Assembly: GCF_905171765.1 (NCBI RefSeq)
Contig: NC_053390.1
Location: 509,319,444 to 509,383,443, forward strand
From: Bufo bufo
Lineage: Eukaryota > Chordata > Amphibia > Anura > Bufonidae
Direction of reading: 5' to 3'
Length of the DNA: 64,000 nt
Shown: positions 53,786 through 64,000 of the stretch, piece after piece
How positions within the stretch are numbered: position 1 is the stretch's first letter
How the letters are laid out: every line of letters starts with the position of its first letter
Position numbers and translations under genes: made by a program
Notes under the pieces: model-generated
Seen by the model: only the letters and a program-made list of their open reading frames with translations
Databases searched by the model: none
What the model was told of the DNA's origin: nothing

Positions 53786-55080
53786 GCCACAAAACAGTGC
53801 AGATATGTCTCCAGATTCTGATTGACACGCTCTGTCTGGCCATTCGACTGCGGGTGGAAAGCAGAAGAGAATGACAACCAAACCCCCAAGCGAGAACAGA
53901 AAGCCTTCCAGAATCTGGAAACAAACTGCGTGCCCCTATCAGAGACTATGTCTGAAGGAATGCCATGCAATTTGACAATGTGATCAATAAATGTTTGCGC
54001 CAGCGTTTTAGCATTGGGCAACCCAGGAAAAGTTATGAAATGCGCCATTTTGCTAAAATGGTCCACCACCACCAGAATCACAGTCTTCCCTGAGGAACGA
54101 GGCAGGTCCGTAATGAAGTCCATGGACAGATGTGTCCAAGGACGGGAAGGAATGGGTAACGGGAGGAGAGGACCCGATGGCCGTGAATGAGGGACTTTGG
54201 CACGAGCACAGGTCTCGCAGGCTGCCACAAAACCCTCAACCGACTTACGAAGAGCCGGCCACCAGAATCTCCGAGCAATGAGATCCACTGTGGCTCTACC
54301 CCCCGGGTGCCCAACAAGGACAGTATCGTGGTGCTCCTTAAAAACCTTGTGTCGTAAAGCGAGAGGCACAAACAACCACCCAGGAGGACAAAGATCAGGA
54401 GCCTCTGCCTGGGCTGCCTGAACCTCTGCCTCCAATTCAGGATAAAGAGCAGAGACAACCACCCCTTCAGCCAAAATGGGACCCGGGTCTTCAAAGTTCC
54501 CCCCTCCCGGAAAACAACGTGACAGGGCATCCGCCTTCACATTCTTAACCCCAGGGCGGAACGTGACAACAAAATTAAACCTTGAAAAGAACAAAGACCA
54601 TCTGGCCTGTCTCGGGTTCAGACGCTTGGCTGACTCCAAGTAGGCCAGATTCTTATGGTCGGTAAACACGGTAATAGGGTGTCTGGCTCCCTCTAGCCAA
54701 TGGCGCCATTCCTCAAAAGCTAACTTGATGGCCAACAACTCCCTATCTCCCACATCGTAATTTCTCTCTGCGGAGGAGAGTTTCTTCGAGAAAAAGGCAC
54801 ACGGTCGCCATTTGGCAGGAGAGGGACCCTGAGACAAGACCGCACCCACACCCACCTCAGAAGCGTCCACCTCAACAGTGAAGGGCAGAGAGACATCAGG
54901 TTGTACCAAGATGGGAGCGGAAGCAAAACTCTCTTTGATACTAGAAAAGGCCTTACGTGCATCTACCGACCAGGAGGAAAAATCTACCTCCTTTTTAGTC
55001 ATATCAGTGAGTGGCTTAACAACAGTGGAGTAATTCAAAATGAACTTCTTGTAATAATTGGCAAAACCCAAAAAGCGCAT
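53782..55080 (-). pseudogene. Gypsy RNase H and integrase core
   Basis: 432 open codons. RNase H: VEVDASEVGVGAVL, RELLAIKLAFEEW and FTDHKNLAYL contain the acidic residues. Then the HHCC zinc finger (EHHDTVLVGH, CETCARAK), and the integrase core with Asp in MDFITDLP, Asp in VSDRGTQF and Glu in NGQTERVNQNLE. The frame opens within the RT connection (MRFLGFANYYKKFILNY) and closes at a stop shortly after the integrase Glu. This segment is intact in itself, but separated from RT by a stop near 55107 and by other lesions upstream. Confidence 0.92.
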
Positions 55081-55107
55081 CAGCGCCTTCTGATTCTCAG
55101 GAAGCTC

Positions 55108-55621
55108 CTAATCAAGCATAGTGCGGACCTTCTCGGGGTCCATGCAAAAACCAGATGCAGAGAGAAGAAAACCCAGAAATTGAATTTCTGGAACCGCAAA
55201 CACACATTTTTCCAGTTTAGCGTACAATTTATTCTCCCGCAGAATGAGCAAGACCTGACGTAGGTGGTCCCTATGAGTTTTGAAATCAGGAGAAAAAATC
55301 AAAATGTCATCAGAGATACACTAGTACAAATTTCCCCATTAAATGATAAAAAATGCTGTTCACAAAATGTTGGAAGACGGCTGGAGCATTCATCAAACCA
55401 AAAGGCATAACCAAATTCTCAAAATGTCCCTCAGGGGTATTGAAGGCCGTCTTCCATTCGTCCCCTTCTCTGACCCTAACCAAGTTGTATGCCCCTCTTA
55501 GATCCAACTTGGAAAAAACTTTAGCCCCAACAATCTGGTTAAACAGGTCCGGGTTTCAGAGGAAGCGGATAAGGGTCACGAATTGTGATACTGTTTAGCT
55601 CCCTGAAATCCAGACATGATC
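55108..55621 (-). pseudogene. Gypsy reverse transcriptase, C-terminal part
   Basis: Starts at the insertion border with CLDFRELNSITI (block 2), then [35 protein letters not shown] and [13 protein letters not shown]. The catalytic YLDD block has one extra base (FVLVYL then DDILIFSPD in another frame), so the polymerase is broken at its active site. The thumb region follows (HRDHLRQVLLILRENKLY, FLGFLLSASG). An additional change near 55555 (small indel before LPL) is likely. Homology is unbroken across the inserted element with 62157-62723. Confidence 0.88.
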
Positions 55622-56089
55622 TTAACCACCTCAGCCCCCAGTGCTTAAACACCCTGAAAGACCAGGCCACTTTTTACACTTCTGACCTACACTACTTTCA
55701 CCGTTTATTGCTCGGTCATGCAACTTACCACCCAAATGAATTTTACCTCCTTTTCTTCTCACTAATAGAGCTTTCATTTGGTGGTATTTCATTGCTGCTG
55801 ACATTTTTACTTTTTTTGTTATTAATCGAAATTTAACGATTTTTTTGCAAAAAAATGACATTTTTCACTTTCAGTTGTAAAATTTTGCAAAAAAAACGAG
55901 ATCCATATAGAAATTTTGCTCTAAATTTATAGTTCTACATGTCTTTGATAAAAAAAAAATGTTTGGGTAAAAAAAAAATGGTTTGGGTAAAAGTTATAGC
56001 GTTTACAAACTATGGTACAAAAATGTGAATTTCCGCTTTTTGAAGCAGCTCTGACTTTCTGAGCACCTGTCATGTTTCCTGAGGTTCTA

Positions 56090-59000
56090 CAATGGCCAGA
56101 CAGTACAAACACCCCACAAATGACCCCATTTCGGAAAGTACACACCCTAAGGTATTCGCTGATGGGCATAGTGAGTTCATAGAACTTTTTATTTTTTGTC
56201 ACAAGTTAGCGGAAAATGATGATTTTTTTTTTTTTTTTTTTTTTCTTACAAAGTCTCATATTCCACTAACTTGTGACAAAAAATAAAAACTTCTATGAAC
56301 TCACTATGCCCATCACGAAATACCTTTGGGTCTCTTCTTTCCAAAATGGGGTCACTTGTGGGGTAGTTATACTGCCCTGGCATTCTAGGGGCCCAAATGT
56401 GTGGTAAGGAGTTTGAAATCAAATTCTGAAAAAAATGACCTGTCAAATCCGAAAGGTGCTCTTTGGAATATGGGCCCCTTTGCCCACCTAGGCTGCAAAA
56501 AAGTGTCACACATCTGGTATCTCCGTACTCAGGAGAAGGTGGGGAATGTGTTTTGGGGTGTCATTTTACATATACCCTTGCTGGGTGAGAGAAATATCTT
56601 GGCAAAAGACAACTTTTCCCATTTTTTTATACAAAGTTGGCATTTGACCAAGATATTTATCTCACCCAGCATGGGTATATATAAAATGACACCCCAAAAC
56701 ACATTCCCCACCTTCTCCTGAGTACGGAGATACCAGATGTGTGACACTTTTTTGCAGCCTAGGTGGGCAAAGGGGCCCATATTCCAAAGAGCACCTTTCG
56801 GATTTGACAGGTCATTTTTTTCAGAATTTGATTTCAAACTCCTTACCACACATTTGGGCCCCTAGAATGCCAGGGCAGTATAACTACCCCACAAGTGACC
56901 CCATTTTGGAAAGAAGAGACCCAAAGGTATTCCGTGAGGGGCATGGCGAGTTCCTAGAATTTTTTATTTTTTGTCACAAGTTAGCGGAAAATGATGATTT
57001 TTTTTTTTTTTTTTTTTTTCTTACAAAGTCTCATATTCCACTAACTTGTGACAAAAAATAAAAACTTCTATGAACTCACTATGCCCATCACGAAATACCT
57101 TTGGGTCTCTTCTTTCCAAAATGGGGTCACTTGTGGGGTAGTTATACTGCCCTGGCATTCTAGGGGCCCAAATGTGTGGTAAGGAGTTTGAAATCAAATT
57201 CTGAAAAAAATGACCTGTCAAATCCGAAAGGTGCTCTTTGGAATATGGGCCCCTTTGCCCACCTAGGCTGCAAAAAAGTGTCACACATCTGGTATCTCCG
57301 TACTCAGGAGAAGGTGGGGAATGTGTTTTGGGGTGTCATTTTACATATACCCTTGCTGGGTGAGAGAAATATCTTGGCAAAAGACAACTTTTCCCATTTT
57401 TTTATACAAAGTTGGCATTTGACCAAGATATTTATCTCACCCAGCATGGGTATATATAAAATGACACCCCAAAACACATTCCCCACCTTCTCCTGAGTAC
57501 GGAGATACCAGATGTGTGACACTTTTTTGCAGCCTAGGTGGGCAAAGGGGCCCATATTCCAAAGAGCACCTTTCGGATTTGACAGGTCATTTTTTTCAGA
57601 ATTTGATTTCAAACTCCTTACCACACATTTGGGCCCCTAGAATGCCAGGGCAGTATAACTACCCCACAAGTGACCCCATTTTGGAAAGAAGAGACCCAAA
57701 GGTATTCCGTGAGGGGCATGGCGAGTTCCTAGAATTTTTTATTTTTTGTCACAAGTTAGTGGAAAATGATGATTTTTTTTTTTTTTTTTTTTTTCATACA
57801 AAGTCTCATATTCCACTAACTTGTGACAAAAAATAAAAACTTCCATGAACTCACTATGCCCATCAGCGAATACCTTGGGGTCTCTTCTTTCCAAAATGGG
57901 GTCACTTGTGGGGTAGTTATACTGCCCTGGCATTCTAGGGGCCCAAATGTGTGGTAAGGAGTTTGAAATCAAATTCAGTAAAAAATGACCTATGAAATCC
58001 GAAAGGTGCTCTTTGGAATGTGGGCCCCTTTGCCCACCTAGGCTGCAAAAAAGTGTCACACATCTGGTATCCCCGTACTCAGGAGAAGTTGAGGAATGTG
58101 TTTTGGGGTGTCTTTTTACATATACCCATGCTGGGTGAGATAAATATCTTGGTCAAATGCCAACTTTGTATAAAAAAATGGGAAAAGTTGTCTTTTGCCA
58201 AGATATTTCTCTCACCCAGCATGGGTATATGTAAAATGACACCCCAAAACACATTCCCCAACTTCTCCCGATTACGGAGATACCAGATGTGTGACACTTT
58301 TTTGCAGCCTAGGTGGGCAAAGGGGCCCATATTCCAAAGAGCACCTTTCGGATTTCACTCGTCATTTTTTACAGAATTTGATTTCAAACTCCTTACCACA
58401 CATTTGGGCCCCTAGAATGCCAGGGCAGTATAACTACCCCACAAGTGACCCCATTTTGGAAAGAAGAGACCCCAAGGTATTCGCTGATGGGCATAGTGAG
58501 TTCATGAAAATTTTTATTTTTTGTCACAAGTTAGTGGAATATGAGACTTTGTATGAAAAAAAAAAAAAAAAAAAAAATCATCATTTTCCACTAACTTGTG
58601 ACAAAAAATAAAAAATTCTAGGAACTTGCCATGCCCCTCACGGAATACCTTGGGGTGTCTTCTTTCCAAAATGGGGTCACTTGTGGGGTAGTTATACTGC
58701 CCTGGCATTTTCCAGGGGCCCTAATGTGTGGTAAGTAGGTAAATGACCTGTGAAATCCTAAAGGTGCTCTTTGGAATATGGGCCCCTTTGCCCACCTAGG
58801 CTGCAAAAAAGTGTCACACATCTGGTATTGCCGTACTCAGGAGAAGGTGGGGAATGTGTTTTGGGGTGTCATTTTACATATACCCATGCTGGGTGAGAGA
58901 AATATCTTGGCAAAAGACAACTTTTCCCATTTTTTTATACAAAGTTGGCATTTGACCAAGATATTTCTCTCACCCAGCATGGGTATATGTAAAATGACAC

Positions 59001-59620
59001 CCCAAAACACATTCCCCACCTTCTCCTGAGTACGGCGATACCAGATGTGTGACACTTTTTTGCAGCCTAGATGCGCAAAGGTGCCCAAATTCCTTTTAGG
59101 AGGGCATTTTTAGACATTTGGATACCAGACTTCTTCTCACGCTTTGGGGCCCCTAGAATGCCAGGGCAGTATAAATACCCCACATGTGACCCCATTTTGG
59201 AAAGAAGACACCCCAAGGTATTCAATAAGGGGCATGGCGAGTTCATAGAAATTTTTTTTTTTTGGCACAAGTTAGCGGAAATTGATATTTTTAATTTTTT
59301 TCTCACAAAGTCTCCCGTTCCGCTAACTTGGGACAAAAATTTCAATCTTTCATGGACTCAATATGCCCCTCACGGAATACCTGGGGGTGTCTTCTTTCCG
59401 AAATGGGGTCACATGTGGGGTATTTATACTGCCCTGGCATTCTAGGGGCCCTAAAGCGTGAGAAGAAGTCTGGAATATAAATGTCTAAAAAATTTTACGC
59501 ATTTGGTTTCCGTGAGGGGTATGGTGAGTTCATGTGAGATTTTATTTTTTGACACAAGTTAGTGGAATATGAGACTTTGTAAGAAAAAAATAAAAAAATT
59601 CCGCTAACTTGGGCCAAAAA
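56090..59620. repeat. Long-palindrome array of copy 2, with 775-bp tandem duplication
   Basis: The same blocks as 8371-10290. Segment 56215-56989 is repeated at 56990-57764 with almost no differences (period 775 bp). Each 775-bp unit is itself a palindrome centred on CTTTGTATAAAAAAATGGG. Poly(T) or poly(A) runs of about 20 mark unit boundaries. ORFs of 83-131 codons here are repeat translations. Confidence 0.88.
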
Positions 59621-61760
59621 AATGTCTGAATGGAGCCTTACAGAGGGGTGATCAATGACAGGGGGGTGATCAATGACAGGGGGGTGATCAATGACAGGGG
59701 TGTGATCAATGACAGGGGGGTGATCAGGGAGTCTATATGGGGTGATCACCACAGTCATTGATCACGCCCGTGTAAGGCTTCATTCAGACGTCCGTATGCG
59801 TTTTGCGGATCCGATCCATCTATCAGTGGATCCGTAAAAATCATGCGGACGTCTGAATGGAGCTTTACAGGGGGGTAATCAATGACAGGGGGGTAATCAA
59901 TGACAGGGGGGTGATCAGGGAGTCTACATGCGGTGATCACCACAGTCATTGATCATGCCCCTGTAAGGCTTCATTCAGACGTCCGTATGCGTTTTGCGGA
60001 TCCGATCCATCTATCAGTGCATCCGTAAAAATCATGCGGACATCTGAATGGAGCTTTACAGGGGGGTAATCAATGACAGGGGGGTAATCAATGACAGGGG
60101 GGTGATCAGGGAGTCTATATGGGTTGATCACCACAGTCATTGATCACGCCCCTGTAAGGCTTCATTCAGACGTCCGGATGCGTTTTGCGGATCCGATCCA
60201 TCTATCAGTGCATCCGTAAAAATCATGCGGACATCTGAATGGAGCTTTACAGGGGGGTGATCAGGGAGTCTATATGGGGTGATCACCACAGTCATTGATC
60301 ATGCCCCTGTAAGGCTTCATTCAGACGTCCGGATGCGTTTTGCGGATCGGATCCATCTATCAGTGCATCCGTAAAAATCATGCGGACATCTGAATGGAGC
60401 TTTACAGGGGGGTGATCAGGGAGTCTATATGGGGTGATCACCACAGTCATTGATCATGCCCCTGTAAGGCTTCATTCAGACGTCCGGATGCGTTTTGCGG
60501 ATCGGATCCATCTATCAGTGCATCCGTAAAAATCATGCGGACATCTGAATGGAGCTTTACAGGGGGGTGATCAGGGAGTCTATATGGGGTGATCACCACA
60601 GTCATTGATCATGCCCCTGTAAGGCTTCATTTAGACGTCCGGATGCGTTTTGCGGATCGGATCCATCTATCAGTGCATCCGTAAAAATCATGCGGACATC
60701 TGAATGGAGCTTTACAGGGGGGTGATCAGGGAGTCTATATGGGGTGATCACCACAGTCATTGATCATGCCCCTGTAAGGCTTCATTCAGACGTCCGGATG
60801 CGTTTTGCGGATCGGATCCATCTATCAGTGCATCCGTAAAAATCATGCGGACATCTGAATGGAGCTTTACAGGGGGGTGATCAGGGAGTCTATATGGGGT
60901 GATCACCACAGTCATTGATCATGCCCCTGTAAGGCTTCATTCAGACGTCCGGATGCGTTTTGCGGATCGGATCCATCTATCAGTGCATCCGTAAAAATCA
61001 TGCGGACATCTGAATGGAGCTTTACAGGGGGGTGATCAGGGAGTCTATATGGGGTGATCACCACAGTCATTGATCATGCCCCTGTAAGGCTTCATTTAGA
61101 CGTCCGGATGCGTTTTGCGGATCGGATCCATCTATCAGTGCATCCGTAAAAATCATGCGGACATCTGAATGGAGCTTTACAGGGGGGTGATCAGGGAGTC
61201 TATATGGGGTGATCACCACAGTCATTGATCATGCCCCTGTAAGGCTTCATTCAGACGTCCGGATGCGTTTTGCGGATCCGATCCATCTATCAGTGCATCC
61301 GTAAAAATCATGCGGACATCTGAATGGAGCTTTACAGGGGGGTGATCAGGGAGTCTATATGGGGTGATCACCACAGTCATTGATCATGCCCCTGTAAGGC
61401 TTCATTCAGACGTCCGGATGCGTTTTGCGGATCCGATCCATCTATCAGTGGATCCGTAAAAATCATGCGGACGTCTGAATGGAGCTTTACAGGGGGGTAA
61501 TCAATGACAGGGGGGTAATCAATGACAGGGGGGTGATCAGGGAGTCTATATGGGGTGATCACCACAGTCATTCATCACGCCCCTGTAAGGCTTCATTCAG
61601 ACGTCCGGATGCGTTTTGCGGATCCGATCCATCTATCAGTGGATCCGTAAAAATCATGCGGACATCTGAATGGAGCTTTACAGGGGGGTGATCAATGACA
61701 GGGGGGTAATCAATGACAGGGGGGTGATCAGGGAGTCTATATGGGGTGATCAGGGGCTAA
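59620..61760. repeat. 155-bp tandem hairpin array of copy 2
   Basis: About 12 hairpins with TCATTCAGACGTCCGGATGC and TCATGCGGACATCTGAATGG arms. From about 60166 to 61406 the spacing is exactly 155 bp over eight units with very few differences. Units at the left and right edges have longer spacers (repeated GGTAATCAATGACAGGGG). Confidence 0.9.
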
Positions 61761-61799
61761 TAAGGGGTTAATAAGTGACGGGGGGGGGGGTGTAGTGTA

Positions 61800-62152
61800 G
61801 TGTAGTGGTGCTTGGTGGTACTTTACTGAGCTACCTGTGTCCTCTGGTGGTCGATCCAAACAAAGGGGACCACCAGAGGACCAGGTAGCAGGTATATTAG
61901 ACGCTGTTATCAAAACAGCGTCTAATATACCTGTTAGGGGTTAAAAAAAACACATCTCCAGCCTGCCAGCGAACGATCGCCGCTGGCAGGCTGGAGATCA
62001 ACTCTCTTACCTTCCGTTCCTGTGAGCGCGCGCGCCTGTGTGCGCGCGTTCACAGGAAATCTCGGCCATCGCGAGATGACGCGTATATGCGTGACTGTGC
62101 GCAGCGCTGCCACCTCCGGAACGCGATCCTGCGTTAGGCGGTCCGGAGGTGG
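61800..62152. repeat. Subterminal hairpin cluster of copy 2
   Basis: GGACCACCAGAGGACCAGG, GGTATATTAGACGCTGTT with its complement, CTCCAGCCTGCCAGCG with its complement, and the CpG-rich GTGAGCGCGCGCGCCTG stem. Mirror image of 3943-4330. Confidence 0.85.
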
Positions 62153-62156
62153 TTAA

Positions 62157-62723
62157 AGAACCATCTTTTTTCTTAACAAAAAAAAAACCAGCGGCAACAG
62201 GTGACTTCGAGGGTCGTATGTGTCCCTTTCTCAGGCTCTCAGAGATATAAGTATGCATAGCGACCCTTTCAGGTTGGGAGAGATTGTATAAACGAGATTT
62301 AGGCAGCTTGGCGACTGGGATGAGATTAATAGGGCAATCGTACTCCCGGTGAGGGGGCAGCTCCTGAACACCACTCTTAGAAAACACATCCAAAAATTCA
62401 GAGAGAAAAGATGGTACAGTCTTAGTAGAAACCTCTGAAAGAGACGTCAAGAGGCAATTCTCTCTGCAAAAGTCACTCCAACCATTTATTTGCCTCGCTT
62501 GCCAATCAATGGTGGGGTTATGTTTAGTGAGCCAGGGTAGCCCCAACACTAGAGGAGTAGGTAATCCGCTTAGGACGAAACATGACACATCCTCAACATG
62601 AGCATCACCCACAGTCAAATGGATATTGTGAACTATGCCCTTTAACAATTTTTGAGAAAGTGGTGCGGAATCAATAGCAAAAACAGGTATGTCCTTTTCC
62701 CAAAGTGCATACCTGGAAACCAT
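62157..62723 (-). pseudogene. Gypsy protease end and RT N-terminus
   Basis: Reads VFAIDSAPLSQKLLKGIVHN, PLVLGLPWLTKHNPTIDW (the second conserved protease region, LGLPWL) and HREYDCPINLIPVAKLPKSR. Then RT block 1 SPVAAGFFFVKKKDGSL, which ends exactly at the TTAA duplication. An ORF continuing further left to 62007 is made of hairpin-array sequence and is not part of the gene. A frame change at about 62700 separates it from gag-protease upstream. Confidence 0.88.
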
Positions 62724-63794
62724 GTGTTATAGCAAATTGATTATCAATGAGATTGACAGCTGTTGCACTATCTACAAAAATCTCACAAACAATGTTCTTG
62801 CTCTCTAGTGCCACCCTGGCAGGTAGGACAAAACGGGAACTACAAGCAAAGGGAAAACCTTCAATTTCCGCATTAACCTTGCCAATAGTAACAGATGGAA
62901 CGTTTTTAGAGGACTTTTTTCTTTTTGTTTCTTTATTACCCTCAAAAACCTCCCTGAATCTCCTAGAGGGACAAACATTTGCCAAATGATTTATACCTCC
63001 ACAACAGAAACAAACCCTCCTCTGAGAGCTGAATCCTCTGCTGTTAGAGGCAAGCAAACCCAGCTGCATGGGCTCCTGCTCTGAGGGGATTGAGAGAGAC
63101 TGAGACCCCTGCGCACTGATTGAGACCGCCCCACTGTCCTTGAACTGAGTATGACAGGAAGGAGTGATCTCTCCTCTCTCTCTAAGACGCCTGTCAATAC
63201 GAACAGCCCGAGACATGGCAGACTCCAAGGAGGTAGGTCTCTGAAAAGCAAATGCATCTTTCAATCCCTCTGAAAGACCATGGCAAAATTGACTTCGGAG
63301 TGCAGCATCATTCCAACCAGTATCAGCTGCCCATCTCCGAAATTCTGAACAGTATATCTCTGCGGACTGTTTACCCTGGCATAAAAGACACAGTTTAGAT
63401 TCAGCCAGAGCAATACGATCCGGATCATCATATATCTGACCCAGGGCTACAAAAAATTCATCCACTGATCGGAGGGGCCGTGCCCCCACCAGCTGCGAAA
63501 GGCCCAAGACTGAGCGTTATCCCTGAGCCGTGAGATGATGAGCCCCACCCTCTGCTCCTCATCACCAGAGGAATGGGGAAGTAGGCTAAAATGGAGTTTG
63601 CAAGCCTCTCTAAAACAAACAAAATTCTCACTACCCCCAGAGAAGGTATCTGGAAGCGAGATCTTAGGCTCAGAACAAACTCCATGAACGCAAGCAGAAC
63701 CGGTCACCTGAAACTGAGATACAGGTTTTCGGAGCTCTGCTACCTCCAGTGAAAGACCCCGCATGCGGTCTGTCAAGGCTGAAACCGGATCCAT
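62671..63794 (-). pseudogene. Gypsy gag and protease start
   Basis: Starts at ATG 63794 (MDPVSALTDRMRGLSLEVAE, a coiled-coil-like start), runs 100 codons through the FSGGSENFVCFREACKLHFS capsid region, then shifts frame near 63480 to RSVDEFFVALGQIYDDPDRI and the rest of capsid. A CCHC zinc knuckle follows (CFCCGGINHLANVC), then the protease active site region VDSATAVNLIDNQFA, where DSG-type elements have Gly instead of the Ala after Ser. Gag builds particles; the protease would cleave the polyprotein. The frame shift makes this copy inactive. Confidence 0.87.
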
Positions 63795-63821
63795 GCTTAA
63801 GACAATTTTGGCGGTTTATAA

Positions 63822-63927
63822 TGTCACGGATGGTGTTGCAGAAAACAAGAAGTAACAAATAAAGATCCGACTGACTTGATCCCAAACTAAGGAACAAAAG
63901 GGGGAGCCCTATAAAAGCCCTAGAGCG
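63822..63927 (-). repeat. 5' LTR of the gypsy element, partial
   Basis: TGTCACGGATGGTGTTGCAG through AGGGGGAGCCCTATAAAAGC, matching the first 106 bp of the LTR at 52561. It breaks off where the sequence at 63928 begins. Since this is one end only, the target duplication cannot be checked. Confidence 0.85.
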
Positions 63928-64000
63928 ACTTCCGGTTCCGGCGCCAGCATGGTGAGACGCGCCTGATCGCTCCTCTGTGAAGAGACACTCTGCACAAAGA
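63928..64000 (+). mobile_element. Possible 5' end of a LINE (L1-like)
   Basis: GACTTCCGGTTCCGGCGCCA followed by GCATGGTGAGACGCGCC resembles the GC-rich start of some amphibian L1 elements and interrupts the gypsy LTR. The window ends within it, so the identity is uncertain. Confidence 0.35.

Larger units (their letters stand above)
55626..62152 (-). mobile_element. Hairpin-array DNA element, copy 2 (TTAA duplication)
   Basis: Reverse orientation relative to copy 1. Ends CCACCTCAGCCCCC and CCGGAGGTGG. Perfect TTAA at 55622-55625 and 62153-62156. Joining the flanks at one TTAA restores the gypsy RT reading KKDGSL then CLDFRELN. Order along the plus strand: AT-rich end (55626-56090), long-palindrome array (56090-59620), hairpin array (59620-61760), subterminal hairpins (61800-62152). 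6527 bp, with no coding capacity. Confidence 0.92.
52561..64000 (-). mobile_element. Chromodomain Ty3/gypsy retrotransposon, interrupted
   Basis: Minus-strand element: 3' LTR at 52561-53088, IN and chromodomain, RNase H, RT, protease and gag to 63794, and 5' LTR from 63822 to about 63927. A 6527-bp hairpin-array element (55626-62152) splits RT. The 5' LTR is cut short by a different sequence at about 63928. The internal region without the insert is about 4.2 kb. A solo LTR of the same family is at 35258-35787. Confidence 0.9.

Noticed and set aside
59640..61760. CRISPR-like regular array
   Set aside because: The 155-bp period has no unique spacers, the units are hairpins, and the context is a eukaryotic transposon.
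62007..62156. Continuation of the gypsy protease/RT ORF to 62007
   Set aside because: This part is hairpin-array element sequence on the far side of the TTAA border.
1..64000. Host protein-coding exons, tRNA, rRNA or snRNA genes
   Set aside because: Looked for on both strands; every convincing coding segment matched a transposable-element protein and no RNA gene structure was seen.

Overview
The window reads as intergenic DNA from a vertebrate with a large, repeat-rich genome, most likely a frog or toad. The reasons are the mix of element families (Ngaro-type tyrosine-recombinase retrotransposon, Tx1-like L1, chromodomain Ty3/gypsy, two-gene Harbinger, several Tc1/mariner lineages, hAT elements and many TTAA-target elements) and the complete lack of recognisable host exons, tRNA or rRNA. 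Species cannot be told from the sequence. Nearly every base that can be assigned belongs to a transposable element or to a simple or tandem repeat. Most protein-coding pieces are broken.

Layout. 1-1.7 kb: unassigned DNA and a palindromic hAT MITE. 1.7-11.8 kb: a nest in which a hAT element (8-bp duplication) holds a DD41D mariner, which holds a 6.9-kb hairpin-array element with a 4-bp ATAA duplication. The hAT itself sits in an older repeat. 12-17 kb: a Harbinger MITE, a minisatellite, and two DD36E Tc1-like copies in TA-rich microsatellite. 17-32.9 kb: a DD34E Tc1 relic split by a MITE and by a non-autonomous LTR retrotransposon. That LTR element carries a TTAA element in its 5' LTR, an ORF region with a cold-shock-like domain, and a complete Ngaro-type insertion. 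33-38.2 kb: a DD36E copy, two solo LTRs and two Tc1 relics. 38.3-46.8 kb: a Harbinger element with its TIRs and TAA duplications, a transposase gene and a convergent MADF/Myb-like gene, filled with later insertions (L1, palindromic MITE, TTAA MITE, DD36E element). 47-51.6 kb: a second hAT element with nested insertions, and MITEs. 51.7-64 kb: two related gypsy elements. The larger one has its reverse transcriptase cut by a second, inverted 6.5-kb hairpin-array element.

Most boundaries rest on target-site duplications read directly from the sequence: CATCCCAA, CTAAATAT, ATAA, TTAA, TAA, TTA, GTTAG and a 14-bp L1 duplication. They let the order of insertion be reconstructed. The points most worth following are the cold-shock-like domain in the LTR element, the two hairpin-array elements, and the DD36E family: two copies keep full 289-codon ORFs that nevertheless lack the segment between the first two catalytic aspartates.
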